Below, in pieces: positions 22,161 through 34,744 of a stretch of DNA of 64,000 bases; the stretch's first letter is position 1; every line of letters starts with the position of its first letter. The notes beneath the pieces were generated by a model. It searched no databases and had not been told where the DNA came from. It worked only from the letters and a program-made list of their open reading frames with translations. This DNA comes from Climacium dendroides (Eukaryota > Streptophyta > Bryopsida > Hypnales > Climaciaceae). Where the stretch lies: NCBI GenBank assembly GCA_950106755.1, contig OX467092.1, positions 3,100,001 to 3,164,000 of the forward strand, in the 5' to 3' direction. The translations under genes were made by a program, and so were the position numbers.

Positions 22161-22734
22161 TCATAGTAACTTACAACAATTAAAAATTTATTTTTCTTAT
22201 ATTTATTTATTGTAGCAACAACACAAGGTATACTAGTATGATTAAATTCAATTGAGTTTCATACATATGACTTGTCTTGAACTAAAAACAATGAGATGCC
22301 AATGAAAATTGTTCAAATATAAGAAACCAAAAAATTCTGAAATGAGAATTCCACTAAGTTTTTTTAAAGATTTGTTATATTTTTCAAAGAATAAGACATT
22401 TCCCTAGTTGCTAATGTATGTGCAATATCATTATCACAACTTGAATACTAAGTTCTATAAACTTTGAGATTCCAAAATTTGACACTATTTATTTTTTGTT
22501 ATTGAATAATTCGTTGTGGAAAACATTTTGAATTCAATATTTTCAACTCAATCATTCTAAACATGTTGAATTGCACATTTCTTCATTGAAGACTATTTGA
22601 TGATTTGTAAAGCATCCTTATCCATTGAATAATTGTAATTGTATTGATGTCTTGTTTTGGATTATTTTTGGTATTCATTATAATTTTTAAATAATAAATT
22701 CTCATTTGTCCATTAAATTTGTATGTTTGTTTTG
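22161..22734. other. AT-rich, no gene
   Basis: No ORF, RNA or repeat recognised. Confidence 0.55.
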
Positions 22735-22949
22735 TTTGATATAGTAAAATTTCTTGGATGTGTGTCCCTCGGTCACATGCTCAATGCCATTGAATAGCCC
22801 TTAGAGAAGAGGGGTGCATGGGCTTGGTTTTGTCACATTTGTACATATAATGGGAAAGTTATGAATTTTTGAGTTATTTTTAATTTTAAAAAATTAGAAA
22901 ATTACTTCTACTTTTATTTTGATTGTGGCAACGGCACAAGGCACACTAG
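22735..22949 (+). repeat. Dispersed repeat, family G, copy 2
   Basis: Ends GATTGTGGCAACGGCACAAG then GCACACTAG followed by T. The 3' part matches 2100-2272 and 45395-45580. Confidence 0.55.
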
Positions 22950-23208
22950 TTAAAATTGGTATTTTTCATACCATTAGTTTAAATTGTGCAAATTATTCAA
23001 ATGATAAGCCTTCATCATCATATTTTAGTACTATTTATTAGTGTCCAAAGACCACCCTTCTACTAATATAAGGAAATCTTTTTCAACAAACCCTTGCATC
23101 AACACCACAATTGAAGAGATTTATATTGTGATGAAAAAATAAGTATAAGTTGATAACCACTAAAAAACAGAAAAAAGAAAAAAAAGTTGGTGCATTTTTC
23201 TCATCTTT

Positions 23209-23217
23209 TAGGGTTTG
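23209..23217 (-). promoter_or_regulatory. Telo-box upstream of RPL4
   Basis: TTAGGGTTT (AAACCCTAA on the other strand) lies about 320 bp before the RPL4 start codon. Telo-boxes are typical of promoters of plant ribosomal protein and translation genes. A second AAACCCTAA is at 23418-23426, probably in or near the 5' leader. Confidence 0.6.
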
Positions 23218-23417
23218 ACTGAAAATTTCATTCTGAAAATCCACCGGAAGCACAGAGAAGAAGGAACCAGGACATAGCAAAAAGTCGAGCTCCCTCCGAC
23301 AGAGATTGGGAACACTGGGAACGCAAATTAGCGATGGGAACGGTCATTGACGGCTCCGATGTGATCTCGGGGTAATCGCGATGGGAAGATGAACGGCACA
23401 GATCCGAGAGGAGACCC

Positions 23418-23426
23418 AAACCCTAA
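23418..23426 (+). promoter_or_regulatory. Second telo-box (AAACCCTAA) near the RPL4 leader
   Basis: Exact AAACCCTAA, 113 bp upstream of the start codon. The sequence between it and the ATG contains TTGCAGGTCTC, so a short leader intron is possible but cannot be proved here. Confidence 0.5.
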
Positions 23427-23538
23427 TGCGCTCTTGGAGGCTTGCACCCTGAGGGCAAGAGGGGAGCAACTCGAGCAAGACAGTCTTTTTCGGGTGCCCC
23501 TCTCGTGGTTGCAGGTCTCTCCGAGTATCCCATCAGCG

Positions 23539-25128
23539 ATGGCGTCCGCGGCCGCAGCCCGGCCTTTGGTGAGCGTCCAGAGCGTCGACGGGAGCGACAA
23601 GGGCTCGCAGGCTACCCTCCCTGCTGTTTTCCTGGCTCCAATTCGCCCGGACGTGGTATCCTCCGTGCACACCGCCCTGGCGAAGAACAAGAGGCAGCCG
23701 TATGCCGTGAGCGTGAAGGCGGGGCACCAGACCTCGGCAGAGTCATGGGGGACGGGGCGTGCCGTGTCGCGTATTCCTAGGGTTCCCGGGGGTGGAACGC
23801 ACCGGGCAGGACAGGGAGCTTTCGGCAACATGTGCCGAGGTGGACGCATGTTCGCGCCCACGAAGATCTGGCGCCGCTGGCACCGCAAGGTGAACCTGAA
23901 CCAGAAGAGGTATGCTATCGCTTCTGCATTGGCTGCGTCCGCGGTTCCTTCTTTGGTTCTTGCAAGGGGTCACAAGATCGAGGAGGTTCCAGAGGTCCCT
24001 TTGGTCCTCGGCAACGCTGCTGAGGCAATCGAGAAGACTTCCGCGGCTGTTAAGTTGTTGAAGTCGCTCGGAGCGTATGCCGATGTGGAGAAGGTGAAGG
24101 CCAGCCATAGCATTAGGGCTGGTAAGGGGAAGATGAGGAACAGGAGGTACATTTCTCGCCGTGGACCTCTTGTGGTTTACGGTACCGAGGGCGCCAAGCT
24201 TGTGAAGTCGTTCAGGAACATTCCCGGTGTCGAGATTGTGTCTGTGGACCGGCTGAACCTTCTCCAGCTCGCTCCAGGTTAGAATTTGTTTTCGACTACA
24301 ACCCTAGGAGATCTGTATTTAGGGTTAGGGGTTATGTCCGAATTCGTTTATCCTATTGAAGAATTGTCTTGTATTTTTCTTTGATGATCGCATGGTAAAT
24401 GGCTGAGGCTTTGGTATTGGAGGAAAGGAAACGCCGTAAGCTTTGGGTTTATAAATTTCCTCGAAGTAATTCACCTGACTTTTATGCCGTTACGTGGTTC
24501 AAGGTGGTCACCTTGGTCGTTTCATCGTCTGGACCAAGTCTGCTTTTGAGAAGTTGGATGCCATCTTTGGCACCAATGAGAAAAAGTCTCTCACGAAAAA
24601 AGACTACATCCTGCCCCGTAACATCATGGGCAACCCGGACTTGGCCAGGATCATCAACTCTGATGAAATACAGAGTGTTGTCCGCCCCACAAAGGTGGCC
24701 ATCAAGAGGCGTGTGCTGAAGAAGAACCCATTGAAGAACTTGGGTGCTCTTCTCAAGCTGAACCCCTACGCCAAGACTGCGAGGAGAATGGAACTTTTGG
24801 CACAAGAGAGGCAGGCCAAGGCCAAGTCCGAGAAGTTGCAGAGCAAGAGGAGCCAGCTCAAGGTATTCCTCAATTCAAGAAGCTGTGATGTCCAGTTTCT
24901 TACTGAAATGTTTAATAGGTCGTGACTGAGTTTTTGCAATCAATTGGGGCCTAGTTATGTCGAGACGCTTGGTGCTTCTGAGTATGTCTGATATAGTGCT
25001 TATGTCTGCAGCCCGAGGAGAAGGAGTTAATCAAGAAACAGGGTGCTTCATGGTACAAGACTATGGTTTCAGACTCCGAGTACACGGAGTTCGAGAACTT
25101 CACGAAGTGGTTAGGTGTCTCCCAGTAA
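23539..25128 (+). CDS. RPL4: Cytosolic 60S ribosomal protein L4 (uL4), three exons
   Basis: A structural protein of the large cytosolic ribosomal subunit; its extended loop lines the polypeptide exit tunnel. Coding exons are 23539-24277, 24504-24862 and 25012-25128, with GT-AG introns of 226 and 149 bp. The joined frame is 1,215 nt, 404 residues, close to the usual plant length. The start ATG at 23539 gives [18 protein letters not shown], matching the family N-terminus; the frame is open further upstream but that part does not look like L4. Family hallmarks are [20 protein letters not shown] (about residues 61-80), [20 protein letters not shown] (81-100), [53 protein letters not shown] and the end FTKWLGVSQ. 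No lesion is seen. Codon use is GC-rich, unlike the AT-rich surroundings. Two telo-boxes upstream fit coordinated ribosomal-protein expression. Confidence 0.97.
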
Positions 25129-26016
25129 ATAGGGCTTCGATAGTCCATTTTTATACTTACTGGAGCTGCTCTTGCTGGAGGGAAAGCTATTTTCGCAGAC
25201 GCTGTAAGAGTGCACTTTTAATGAGGCATAATTTCCGGTTATTCATAATTTCGGGGTGACTGTACACCCTTTCTTACATGGTTTGTCTACTCTTGAAAAT
25301 GTTTTTTACTTCACTAAATGATCTGAACTTCATTCTTCAGTTATGTCTGGGATGAGTTTCAAGTTAATTACAAAAGTTGGCCAGATACTTCAAATTTGGT
25401 CTTCCATCCAGTCAATGCTATGCTGTGCGGTGTTTTTTACTTATTCTTCTGATCTTAATGTTATCCCGATGTTTGTGTTATGTACTCTACATCGTCTTAG
25501 TTGGTGATGAGTTCGTGTGTATGCACTGGAATTTTTCTAATTCGTTTCATACGACTTGGAGTGTCATTAGTGAAACGCCTGAAAATATGTTCGTTATTGA
25601 CGTATTAACCCTCTGCGGATGGAGCCTTCGAGAACAATGCCGCATTCCGCATGTTATGGCATTCGAATAGTGTACATGTTATTGGGTTTCTTGAGGTGAT
25701 TGTGCATCAAGATTGGATGGTATAATGGGTATTTGGTATATAGAGAGTATTACAAGTGTTGTAGGAATTCTCTCTATTTTCAGGTTTTTATAGAAGTCTG
25801 CCAAGGATGCATTGAGCATTTCTGTTTTCATCGGTCTCTTCCTTGCGTTTGCTTGTGGACCAAATTTCAGTTTCAGGTGTGTTCAAACGCCTCTCTTCTT
25901 ATAAATAATCATCTCCTTTCACTGTGTACTTAGCTAGTTTGTGAGCCTGCTCTGACATCTTCTTCCAAGGAAGGATGATCTTACAGTCGGTGCCTTTGAC
26001 ACTGGCGTAGGTGAAT
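25129..26016. other. RPL4 3' flank, no further gene
   Basis: Holds the 3' untranslated region of RPL4 and moderately AT-rich spacer. ORFs 25377-25670 and 25700-25933 show no domain. Confidence 0.5.
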
Positions 26017-26088
26017 GTCGTTGTAGTATAGTGGTAAGTATTCCCGCCTGTCACGCGGGTGACCCGGGTTCGATCCCCGGCAGCGGCG
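26017..26088 (+). tRNA. tRNA-Asp (anticodon GTC), nuclear type
   Basis: A 72-nt cloverleaf. The acceptor stem GTCGTTG pairs with CAGCGGC (with G-U pairs), followed by discriminator G. The A box is TAGTATAGTGGTAAGTA, the anticodon stem CCCGC/GCGGG encloses CTGTCAC, and the B box is GGTTCGATCCC in the T arm. CCA is not encoded, as expected for a eukaryotic nuclear gene (the next bases are CGCC with no full CCA). A T6 run follows. Bases agree with the plant cytosolic tRNA-Asp almost throughout. Confidence 0.96.
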
Positions 26089-26094
26089 CCCATC

Positions 26095-26100
26095 TTTTTT
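26095..26100 (+). terminator. RNA polymerase III terminator of tRNA-Asp
   Basis: TTTTTT seven bases after the mature 3' end. Confidence 0.85.
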
Positions 26101-28544
26101 GCAACCCTGATAGTCCATTTGACACCAGGATTTGTCTTCTTCAAATGTGTAAAGACATTGTGACTCCTTCAATAGTCTAGTTGTAGAATAGTAACTTCTC
26201 CTAATAACTTTTCATTATGTTCTATTTTGTTTTGTTTTACCATAATTAATCCCTTAAAAGAACTGAAATAGTTTAAGTTTTTTATAAATTGAACAGATGC
26301 ATTATATAAGACAATATAGAAGAAGAATTTCATGATGACATTTCAAAAAAAAGTTGTACGTAAAATTCTTACATTAATCCGGCATACAGTTGAATCTAAT
26401 GCAACATACGTTGTTATTTATTATTGCAAATGTTAACGAAATTAAAATCAAATGTTATTTTCACTTGTGAATAATACATCAACAAGTCTCTATTTGACAA
26501 AAATTGAGAGTCTAGTGAAAAAAAGTATTTCTATTTTTGGATTGATGAATTTTCTTATATTCATGGAGATGCCCTCAACCAACATTTACTCAATTGCCTT
26601 AGAGTACACACAATCAAATGTCCAAAGATATTAATACAAGCATTCTTCTTAAAAGGTGAAAGTTTGGAATTTATTGTTTAGCATAGATGAAAAAAATTTA
26701 AAAATTTGAACCGTAATTCAATGAATCAAAATTCCATGTTCAGAATCAAAGACTTCAAATTAGCTTTTAGAAGTCATAATATACAAAATTAAATACTACA
26801 AAATAAAGAAACAAGATTTTAACACTTGCATGATGGAAAAAAAAATTCTCCCCTCTTGTCAGTGGAATGCTAATGGCACAAAACTTTGATGTCCAATATA
26901 ACATTATTAACCAACGTTGGAGGGGGTTCCTTCTACTCACCAAAAAAACAAGGGCCCTTAGTTTGGCAACTTTCCATCCAACCAGTGATTACCTAAAACT
27001 TCCTAGTCATCTAATGATTCTCTGTTCATTAATCCTAAAAAGATGTAGCAAACACTAAGTAAATGTTTCTCCGTTCTATGTAGGATAGAAGTATAAATCT
27101 TTGTCCATGGAATTTTGTGTGAAAAGGGGAGGTTATACGCAATAGTTTAACCTTCAATAAGTGCTCTTAGATTTTTTTAAGCAAATAATTTGTATAGTAC
27201 CAAAAAGGGTTAATTTTCACAATAACCAACATGTCCCTCTAGAATTAAACTAAATTCACTCCTGTGGGATCTGGGAAGCTAAGGGATTATCCTAATCTCC
27301 AAAGGAAGATGGTTTAGGCTATTTAAGAGGAGCTTTAATGCAACCAAGAGCTAGAATGGCAATTGCATAATGACAAGGCAACTAAAAAAGCATGCCCCTA
27401 TACAACCAACATTGATCTTTCTTTATTCTTGGCCTTGCCAATTTCCATCCCTAGCTCAGCAATTTGGCAAAATCTTAAGAGCCCGCAAGTTGACCTACAA
27501 TAGGAAAGTTATAATTGTCATATTTTTTCAAGCTTGTTGTGTTTGCCAATAAATTGAATTTCCCTTTTTTATATGAAAGGACTTTTCTTTAATATAGAAT
27601 CTTTTCCTCTTATTATTATTTCAATATAATAAATTCCATCTAAGGTTTGGATTGCTGGCTTTGCATTGGGTTGGATATTTTTTTAAGTCATCAAGATGGA
27701 ATGAGGTATGTCTCCTTCCATTTCAAAATTTTCATATCATCCCTATTGCATAGGAGATGCTCTAACAATGTTAAGGTATTGCCACCAAGACATACCAATG
27801 GCCTTGGCAATGCTACTCAATGCTTGTTGTACTTGTCCAAAGAAAAATGCCTCTACTCCATCATCCCTTCACTGTACAAGTTTTGCCATTCCTCAATCTT
27901 ATCACTCCCACATTTGTTCAACAACAAAGGGCTTTTGTATTGGGCATTTTTACACTCACACTAACTTGGTCAACTTTTACTACAATCTCAATGGAAGATG
28001 TTGAAGCTAATGAGAGGTGTGAGAAGGCGGAGAAGAACTTTAGCAAAGACTTTAAGGGGTGGTTGGTGTGAAGCATCGATTCTTGAGTGTACTACCACAT
28101 TTCACAAGGCAATAAGTGCCTTGCCACTTCTTAATGCTATAGTCAAATCAAGAGTGCTCTAAAAGCAATCATGACATAAAGGTACATTTTTTCTTCCTTC
28201 AATGTATAAACAATGTACATTTTAGGAGTTAGTTGCTTTTAGTGACTATTGCGTTTCAACTTCAAAAATTCACAACTAATTCCACAATGGTCCAAAAAAT
28301 ATGGAACTACTTGGGTATATGCCATTTCCATTTTTCCTCCTACCAAAATTTACTAAAAATTCATTCAAGGAGTTTAGCTTCCCCACAAAAGGCAATCCAC
28401 TCTTCAATGGTTGCTTTAATTTTACTGTGCTGATACTCTTATGTGCCTCACCATCAATGTTGCACTTTGAGACATATTGTAAAGTAGTATGTTGTAAAAC
28501 CACTCTTCTCCTTAATGGCCACCAAAACTAGTTGGAGAATAGAG
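26101..28544. other. AT-rich, no supportable gene
   Basis: ORFs 27647-28071 overlap in three plus frames and have no domain. GGAGATGCTCTAA near 27752 recurs near 31435 and, reversed, near 30980. This motif is common at the ends of plant DNA transposons, but no paired ends were fixed. Confidence 0.45.
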
Positions 28545-28910
28545 ATGAGGTGATCCTTAAATGAACCACTTTAGCCATTGAATGAATCAAGAATTAATTG
28601 TTTTTCTATTACAAGAGTCAATCATTGTCTTTGATATCCTCACATCTCTTTACAAATTGCAAGTGGACAAATTTTGGGAAACCTATGGTCACAAATAGGT
28701 GCCTATGCCCCCAAATCATTGAAAATTTATAAGTAATTCAAAATGTTTGGAAAAATGCAAAACCACTTGGTGTTAGGTTCCACATCTATTTTTCTTTCTC
28801 TAAAAATGATCTTAAAATTTTTTTTGTCCACATAAACGTATAATAAAAAGGCAAAGCAGCCCTTAAATGGTTGCTTTTAGAACATACTACCTTATTGTAT
28901 ATTAGTTTGA
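28545..28910. repeat. Dispersed repeat, family I, copy 1
   Basis: Matches 35480-35870 along its length: GGTCACAAATAGGT, TTTATAAGTAATTCA, CCATTTTTCTTTCTCT-like and GCAGCCCTTAAATGG blocks occur in the same order. Both copies begin and end near CCTTAAATGG. Non-coding. Confidence 0.6.
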
Positions 28911-29510
28911 TTGTCCACACAACTCCAGGAGCAACTCATAACACCCAAGTCATTTGTGTTATAAGAAAACCTTTGGTTGTTACAAAATCTATTTAACCCT
29001 TGAACGTTCAAGCGGACGTTTTGCATCCAATGGATGACCAGAGGATCTCTCTATGCAGGACAAAAGTGCAACTATTCATCCTCGCAATTTTGCAAAAAAA
29101 AAGGGGAGGTCTTCCACAGTAGTTTGTCTTGCAATGAGTGCTTTTACAACTTTTTCCAGCCAATGCTTCACACGGTCATAAAAGCTGATGATTTCCAAAG
29201 TCACCAGTTCCTGTGTGGCACAGCTGTGTTCCCGTGCACATTAAATTCGTGCAGCTCGATTGTTGTTGTTGTTTTTTCCTCTTGCAACACATGGACGGAC
29301 CGTTTCCGCATTGCAAGTGCAGCTCGCCTTTCGAAACGATTGATTCCAGCCGACTTCGCTGCAGTCCTTGTGTTTCGACAAAAATAGGCAGCCGTCTTCC
29401 TCACCACACGCAGCCCCAGCACAGCAGCAGCACAGCAGCAGCACTCCTTTCAGTGGGAGAATTGTCTCCACGAATAAATGGGAATCATAGTTGGAAACCT
29501 ACATTCTTTC
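28911..29510. other. No gene; CAG-rich microsatellite at about 29412-29441
   Basis: GC content rises over 29200-29470. The overlapping ORFs on both strands have no domain. CAGCACAGCAGCAGCACAGC marks a short CAG-rich repeat. Confidence 0.45.
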
Positions 29511-29997
29511 ATTAGGGGTAGTCACACCTTCTCCGAGAAGCAAAAGTTGTTCAAGAATGAGAAGTTGGTGAGAGAAAAAAAGGAGCCAATGGGGAACCGT
29601 TGTGCATGAAGAAGGTGTGACACCCCTTTCGGATGTGTGAAGCATCGAGGATTGGAAACGGAGAATGGGTTTACATGCTTGTACTAAATGGGTTGAAATG
29701 CTCAGTTGTCAACAACACAAGCTTGCAGCAACGGTCTCTTGAGCCACGACGACGACGACGGCGGTGAAGTAAGAAATGACGGTCAAATTGGCAAAGCAGG
29801 GGTGAAAATCCTTATTGCAAGATCAAAAGATATCCGTGAAATCTTCTGGACACTCATTTTCTTCAGCATTGGAGGAGGATGGGTCGGTTCAATTAATGGG
29901 GAATGCGAGCTCCACAAGATACAAACGGCCAACGGGGAAGGGCCATGTCCCAATTCTCCATTAATTGAATGCAGAGTGAAGGTGTGACTATCCTTAT
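29511..29997. mobile_element. Candidate terminal-inverted-repeat element (about 487 bp)
   Basis: The left edge ATTAGGGGTAGTCACACCTT and the right edge AAGGTGTGACTATCCTTAT are inverted repeats with a few mismatches. Near the right end a hairpin is formed by TCAATTAATGGGGAAT (29891) and ATTCTCCATTAATTGA (29953). A GAC microsatellite lies at about 29748-29763. No matching second copy is in the window, so mobility is inferred from the ends alone. Confidence 0.45.
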
Positions 29998-32259
29998 TGT
30001 TGTTTTTGTTTTTGTTTGATTATTTGAGATTGTAGTATAAATGCTTTCAGTGCGTGAAATGTCATGTCGGTGTTCGAGATTCTATTAAAATTTCAGTTGC
30101 ACTGAAGTAAAAGTAGCTTCGCATCAACGTAGAAAGGAATGTGAATTGGTTTTATAACAATGACCTCGTGGGCATGTTGCCATTTTGTCTACCCCTTCTT
30201 CCAGAAAAGTCGCATTGCAATCCTCACTCCGTTCCTCAACAACGCCTTATCCAACTTGTTTTATATCATCAATGATGTTATGAAAGAGAATGATTCCTCC
30301 ATAGACAAAGGTTTGAGTTGTTGTGTGAACTCTTGTATGGGCAAAAAAAAGGTTGAAAATGGCATGGACAAAGCTTTGTAGCGTTGCCCAGGAAAACCAA
30401 AAAGTCTTTTGCAATGATGTAGTGGAGCCCAAAAGTGTGGCCTTCCCATGACAACATTGGTCACACCTACATTTGAGTGTGCAATGGACTCTTCTAAGAG
30501 CTCGCCCACTCCCGCTCAATATATTGGAATAGAACTCCATGCTCAAAGATTGAAAGCAAAAATAACCTACACCATCACTGGAAGTGCGATTTTCCAAGTA
30601 CCAAGCTTGCCACAATTTTCCCGAGATACCTCAACTTGGAGTGGATAGAGAATTTTTTTTGCTTGAATCCAAAATTAACCAGTTTTGGTGTTTTTTTCAT
30701 TATTTTGGGGTGAGATGCAATTTTTTCATAATAGTAAGGCAATAAGGAAGGAAGGACAAGTTTTTTGCTTTAATGTGCCCATGGTTAGAGCTCCAAATTT
30801 GAATTTGAATTAAATACCAACCATCTACAATCATTAAGAGCTATAGAAATGGAGAGACAAACATGCTTGCATCCTAGCCCAAAGTAGGGAGGTCCCAACT
30901 CACCAAGCTCTAGGCTAGTGGTTTTCCATGGGGATTTAACCACCACACAGTGGCAATGCTTTAACATAAGAGGTTCAAAGAGCATCTCCACCAACAAACA
31001 ATAGAAATAGTGCAAGTTTTGAAAACTTGACATGTCAAAAAGCAAATGTTAGTCCTACCTATGTATAGGCCCTCGACCAATAGATTGCAAGAAAATGGTT
31101 TTCAAGGCAACAATTGAATTCCTAATCACCATGTTGTAGTTCATTAAGGATATGGATAGACATAGAATGGTAAAAGCCTAGTGGGAGTCAATTGACAAGC
31201 TAAAGTATCATGTGTTTTCCAATCTCTACAATCCATGCTCTTTCCCAAAAAATTATCCTTCCATCAAATCCATGGCTCAATTCACATGTATTGCCTATTG
31301 TAGCTTGAAGTGTGGGGAGAAAAATGTAGAGTGCCTTGCAAAAAGAAGTTGCAAAGTCTTCGTCTGGCAGGAAGTTAAGGAAGCAGGGTGTGACAAATGC
31401 TCGGGCTTGTTGGGCCAACATTATGTGACCTAGTGGAGATGCTCTAAAAGACCAAGCTCTAAAAACACTTTCTAGTATAGACACATTTTGCTTTCTTCAA
31501 GGCACCATCACTATACAAATGGGTAAACAAAATTTTTTAATTTAAAATTTTCTACTACTACTTTTGCTACAAAACCGTAGAATGAAAATCATTCCACAGC
31601 CTTTCAAAGTCACCCTACCCTCATAAAACCATGAAAATTAAATGAAAAAATTCACCAAAAATAGAATTTTGCTTTTTCAAAATTGAAATTTGGTATTATG
31701 TAAAGAAAATTGAATGGTACAAATTGCAATCACAAAAACTTTTTTCAACCCATTTATACAAAAAGAGTACATTTTAGGAAGTGGAAATCAAGTGCTATTT
31801 AAACAATGAAATAAAATCCCTAGGGATTAAGTTGATAACTTGATATAATAGAACTTCTAATAAGTAATGCTCTCTAAGAGAGATATACCTCTCTAAAATA
31901 GCATTGATTGCCAGTCCCAACTTTGCTCTTTGTAGAAGTTCTATTGTAATTACTTTAGTGTAGGAATAAAATATGATAGTTTGAAATCCCATCATGTAAT
32001 TCATGTCCAATGTTTTATTATAATTACCATTGAAAGTATCGGTTCCACTTGTTTGAGTAAAAAAAATATTATTTATGGATTTTATACATGTAAGTATACT
32101 TTCAACTTGTGAGATTCTATATAGACTACTTTTCTATTGGCTTGCTCATGATGTCCTTCATTAGGAAATAAACCCTTAGTATAAAAGGCTTGTCATTGTC
32201 ACATGCAATTCATATGAATTTCTATTTTATAAAATTCAATGCATTACTAGATACAACTT
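29998..32259. other. AT-rich, no supportable gene
   Basis: Short ORFs only (for example 30247-30615 minus, 31200-31484 minus). GAGCATCTCCACCAAC at about 30979 faces TAGTGGAGATGCTCTAA at about 31432, a possible inverted-repeat pair 450 bp apart that I could not confirm by a target duplication. Confidence 0.45.
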
Positions 32260-32261
32260 TC

Positions 32262-32420
32262 ATATATTACTTAATTTTCATATTTAACTTTCATATATTT
32301 CATATTTAACTTTCATATATTTCATATTTAACTTTCATATATTTCATATTTAACTTTCATATATTTCATATTTAACTTTCATATATTTCATATATTTCAT
32401 GTTTAACTTTCATATATTAT
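32262..32420. repeat. 22-bp AT-rich tandem repeat, about six units
   Basis: Units of TTTAACTTTCATATATTTCA plus TA repeat head to tail, with variant outer units (a TTTCATG change and an extra TTTCATATA near 32388-32400). Confidence 0.85.
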
Positions 32421-34744
32421 TTAATTAGAAAAAATAATAATTTTTTATAAAGTATCCTAAAACTACAACATCTCCAAAGTTGTAACTTAAAAATTCAAAT
32501 AACATGAAACTTAAATAAAGACCATGTAAAAGTCATATACAATAGTGTTGCATTATATTATCATATAGTGCAATATGAAGTTGATTGGAGGCAATTTTCA
32601 AATGTTGGAGGATTCCCCTAGTTTCAATTTATTTTTTAGCATAGTGTGGAAATAACTCTATCCTACACTCTTGATCTTTTTTTCATGGCTTAATGCTATA
32701 GAATGCATGGATTGCCTATAATGTTTAATAGTGAAGATGTTACTCATTTAGCCCACAAAAACTAATGTTTGCCCCTTGATGTAGAAGCTTTTAATTCAAG
32801 CTAACCTAAACTAAAACACTAACATTTTTTCTCCTTCTGGTTGTGAAAGATGGCCATCATACATGCTTCAAGCATTGAATTGGGATTATGTAACATATTA
32901 TAGGAAGATGCAATACAAGAAGGCTTTTTCTAACTTTTTGACAATCTTTTAGATATTAAGCTTGTAAATTAGCCAAATTTTTATTCCAAAGGGATGTTAT
33001 CTTCTTGTACAGGAGTGAAAGAAGAGTTCCAAATGGATGTCTCTTAGAATTTTAATTCTTAAAAGGTTTTTTGAAAAATGCACATATAGTGCCATATTTT
33101 ACTCCTTGAATTTGATACATGCACTAAAATATTTCATGCCATACACAATTGGATTGATAATTAAATAACTAAATCTTTCATTTGAATGTCGCTTTGATTT
33201 CTAGACTTTATCATCTTCAAAATATTGTATCATCTAGGTAGAATGCATAATTGTTTTTGAGCTTTTCGTACATGTGAGGGATGCAGTTATAATGATCCAA
33301 ATTAGAAGCCCCATATACTATTCAATTTGTCTTAACATGAGGAAAACTTTGGTTACGAGTATTTATGTCCCTTCTATGTCAAATATATTAAAAATATGAA
33401 GTTGCATCTACATTTGATCCTCCTAGACCTTTAAACGCTAAAGGACTAAACTACATTTTTTGGCAGCATAGCAATTTTAGGTAGCTCAATACAAATAAAA
33501 AATTTATTCTTTTTCTTTGACATTTACTAAATTCTTAATAATTTAGTATTTTAAATCACACTCTACCTCTTTCTACTTGCTATTTTTGAAGCTTGAATAT
33601 AAATTTTTTTGGTGGAATTCTTTTATACATATTTTCAACTTATGTCTTTGACATATTATGGAGAGTAACAAGATGTAGGATCTACACATTTTTGTCTAGA
33701 AAGTTTGAAAGATGAAATCTAACAATTTGGGAAGAGTTGAAAATACTTCTTTTTAAAATCCAAGAGACAATTTAGGAGGATGTACTCTAACAAGTTAACT
33801 AAAAGATCCTATGTTAAATTTGTTAATGGATGAATAAAAGTGAAAGATTTTAGCCTTGTTTTGGGCCTAAGTACTTTGAAGCATTTTTGGGCCTAAAAAC
33901 ACCCTTTGTCGTTTGGAGGTTAATCTTGAATCACTATAGAGGACTAAAAGCTCTTTAATGACTATTAGAAAAAATATAAAATGAATAATGCACCTATTCA
34001 TCTATAAATTCAAGATTTTTTAAGTTAACTGTGATAAGGTCAAGTCCTTTTAAGAATTAAGGGCATCCCCTTGACCTTTTATTTTAATTTGTTATGTACA
34101 TGTTCATGCATATATTTAGTACATAAGTGCCTTGAAAACAAATTTTAAAGTATACATTTATAGATAGATTGATGGGCATGAAGATTAAACTTTACCTTGA
34201 CTTGACATGAACTCCACTATAGAATACTTTTAGCACGCCTCCAATTTTGAATTGGTAATATTGTGCAAATACATTTAGTTGTTGGATTTATTGAAATCCA
34301 AGGGTATGAAATTTTCTTCTTTCTTTCTCTCCGGTTTGGTTGGATGTTTAGCATAAGACACAATCTTAGAAAGATGCAACCTTTATGTAGTCAATGTGCC
34401 ATAATGTGGCAATAATTCATTTATGGCAAGCAAGAATTATCCTAGGCATTGACACTAGCTATAACTAATGCTCTACGTGAAGTGAAGAAACTTATACCCA
34501 TAGATTCTTCTATTGCCCACGTGTTCAAGAGACCTAGGAGTATGCCTAATCTATTTTACTCCATATCTTAGATGATTCTCTAACCGTTGGTGTCTAAGCT
34601 CAATTTGATTTCTCTTAGTGTATATTTGGGACATTGATCCCTAGGAGGCATCAAGACCTTAGAACCATATGGCACCTACTCCATAGATCCTCACTCTTGT
34701 TGATGTGGATTTCTCACAACAATAAAGTTTTTGCTCAATCTAGT
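32421..34744. other. AT-rich, no gene; family A-like terminus at about 33433-33540
   Basis: TTTAAACGCTAAAGGAC followed by TTTTTTGGCAGCATAGCAAT and TTTAGGTAGCTCAATAC resembles the outer 100 bp of foldback family A. The rest of that element is not found. Nothing else recognised. Confidence 0.45.

Noticed and set aside
23328..24152. Minus ORFs of 60-186 codons
   Set aside because: Shadows of RPL4 exon 1 on the opposite strand.
25899..26172. Minus ORFs overlapping the tRNA
   Set aside because: They run through the antisense of tRNA-Asp.
27820..28071. Overlapping plus ORFs near 27.6-28.1 kb as a coding gene
   Set aside because: Three frames open over the same short span, no domain, no splice context.
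32262..32420. CRISPR-like array
   Set aside because: Contiguous tandem units without spacers, in a plant nuclear genome.
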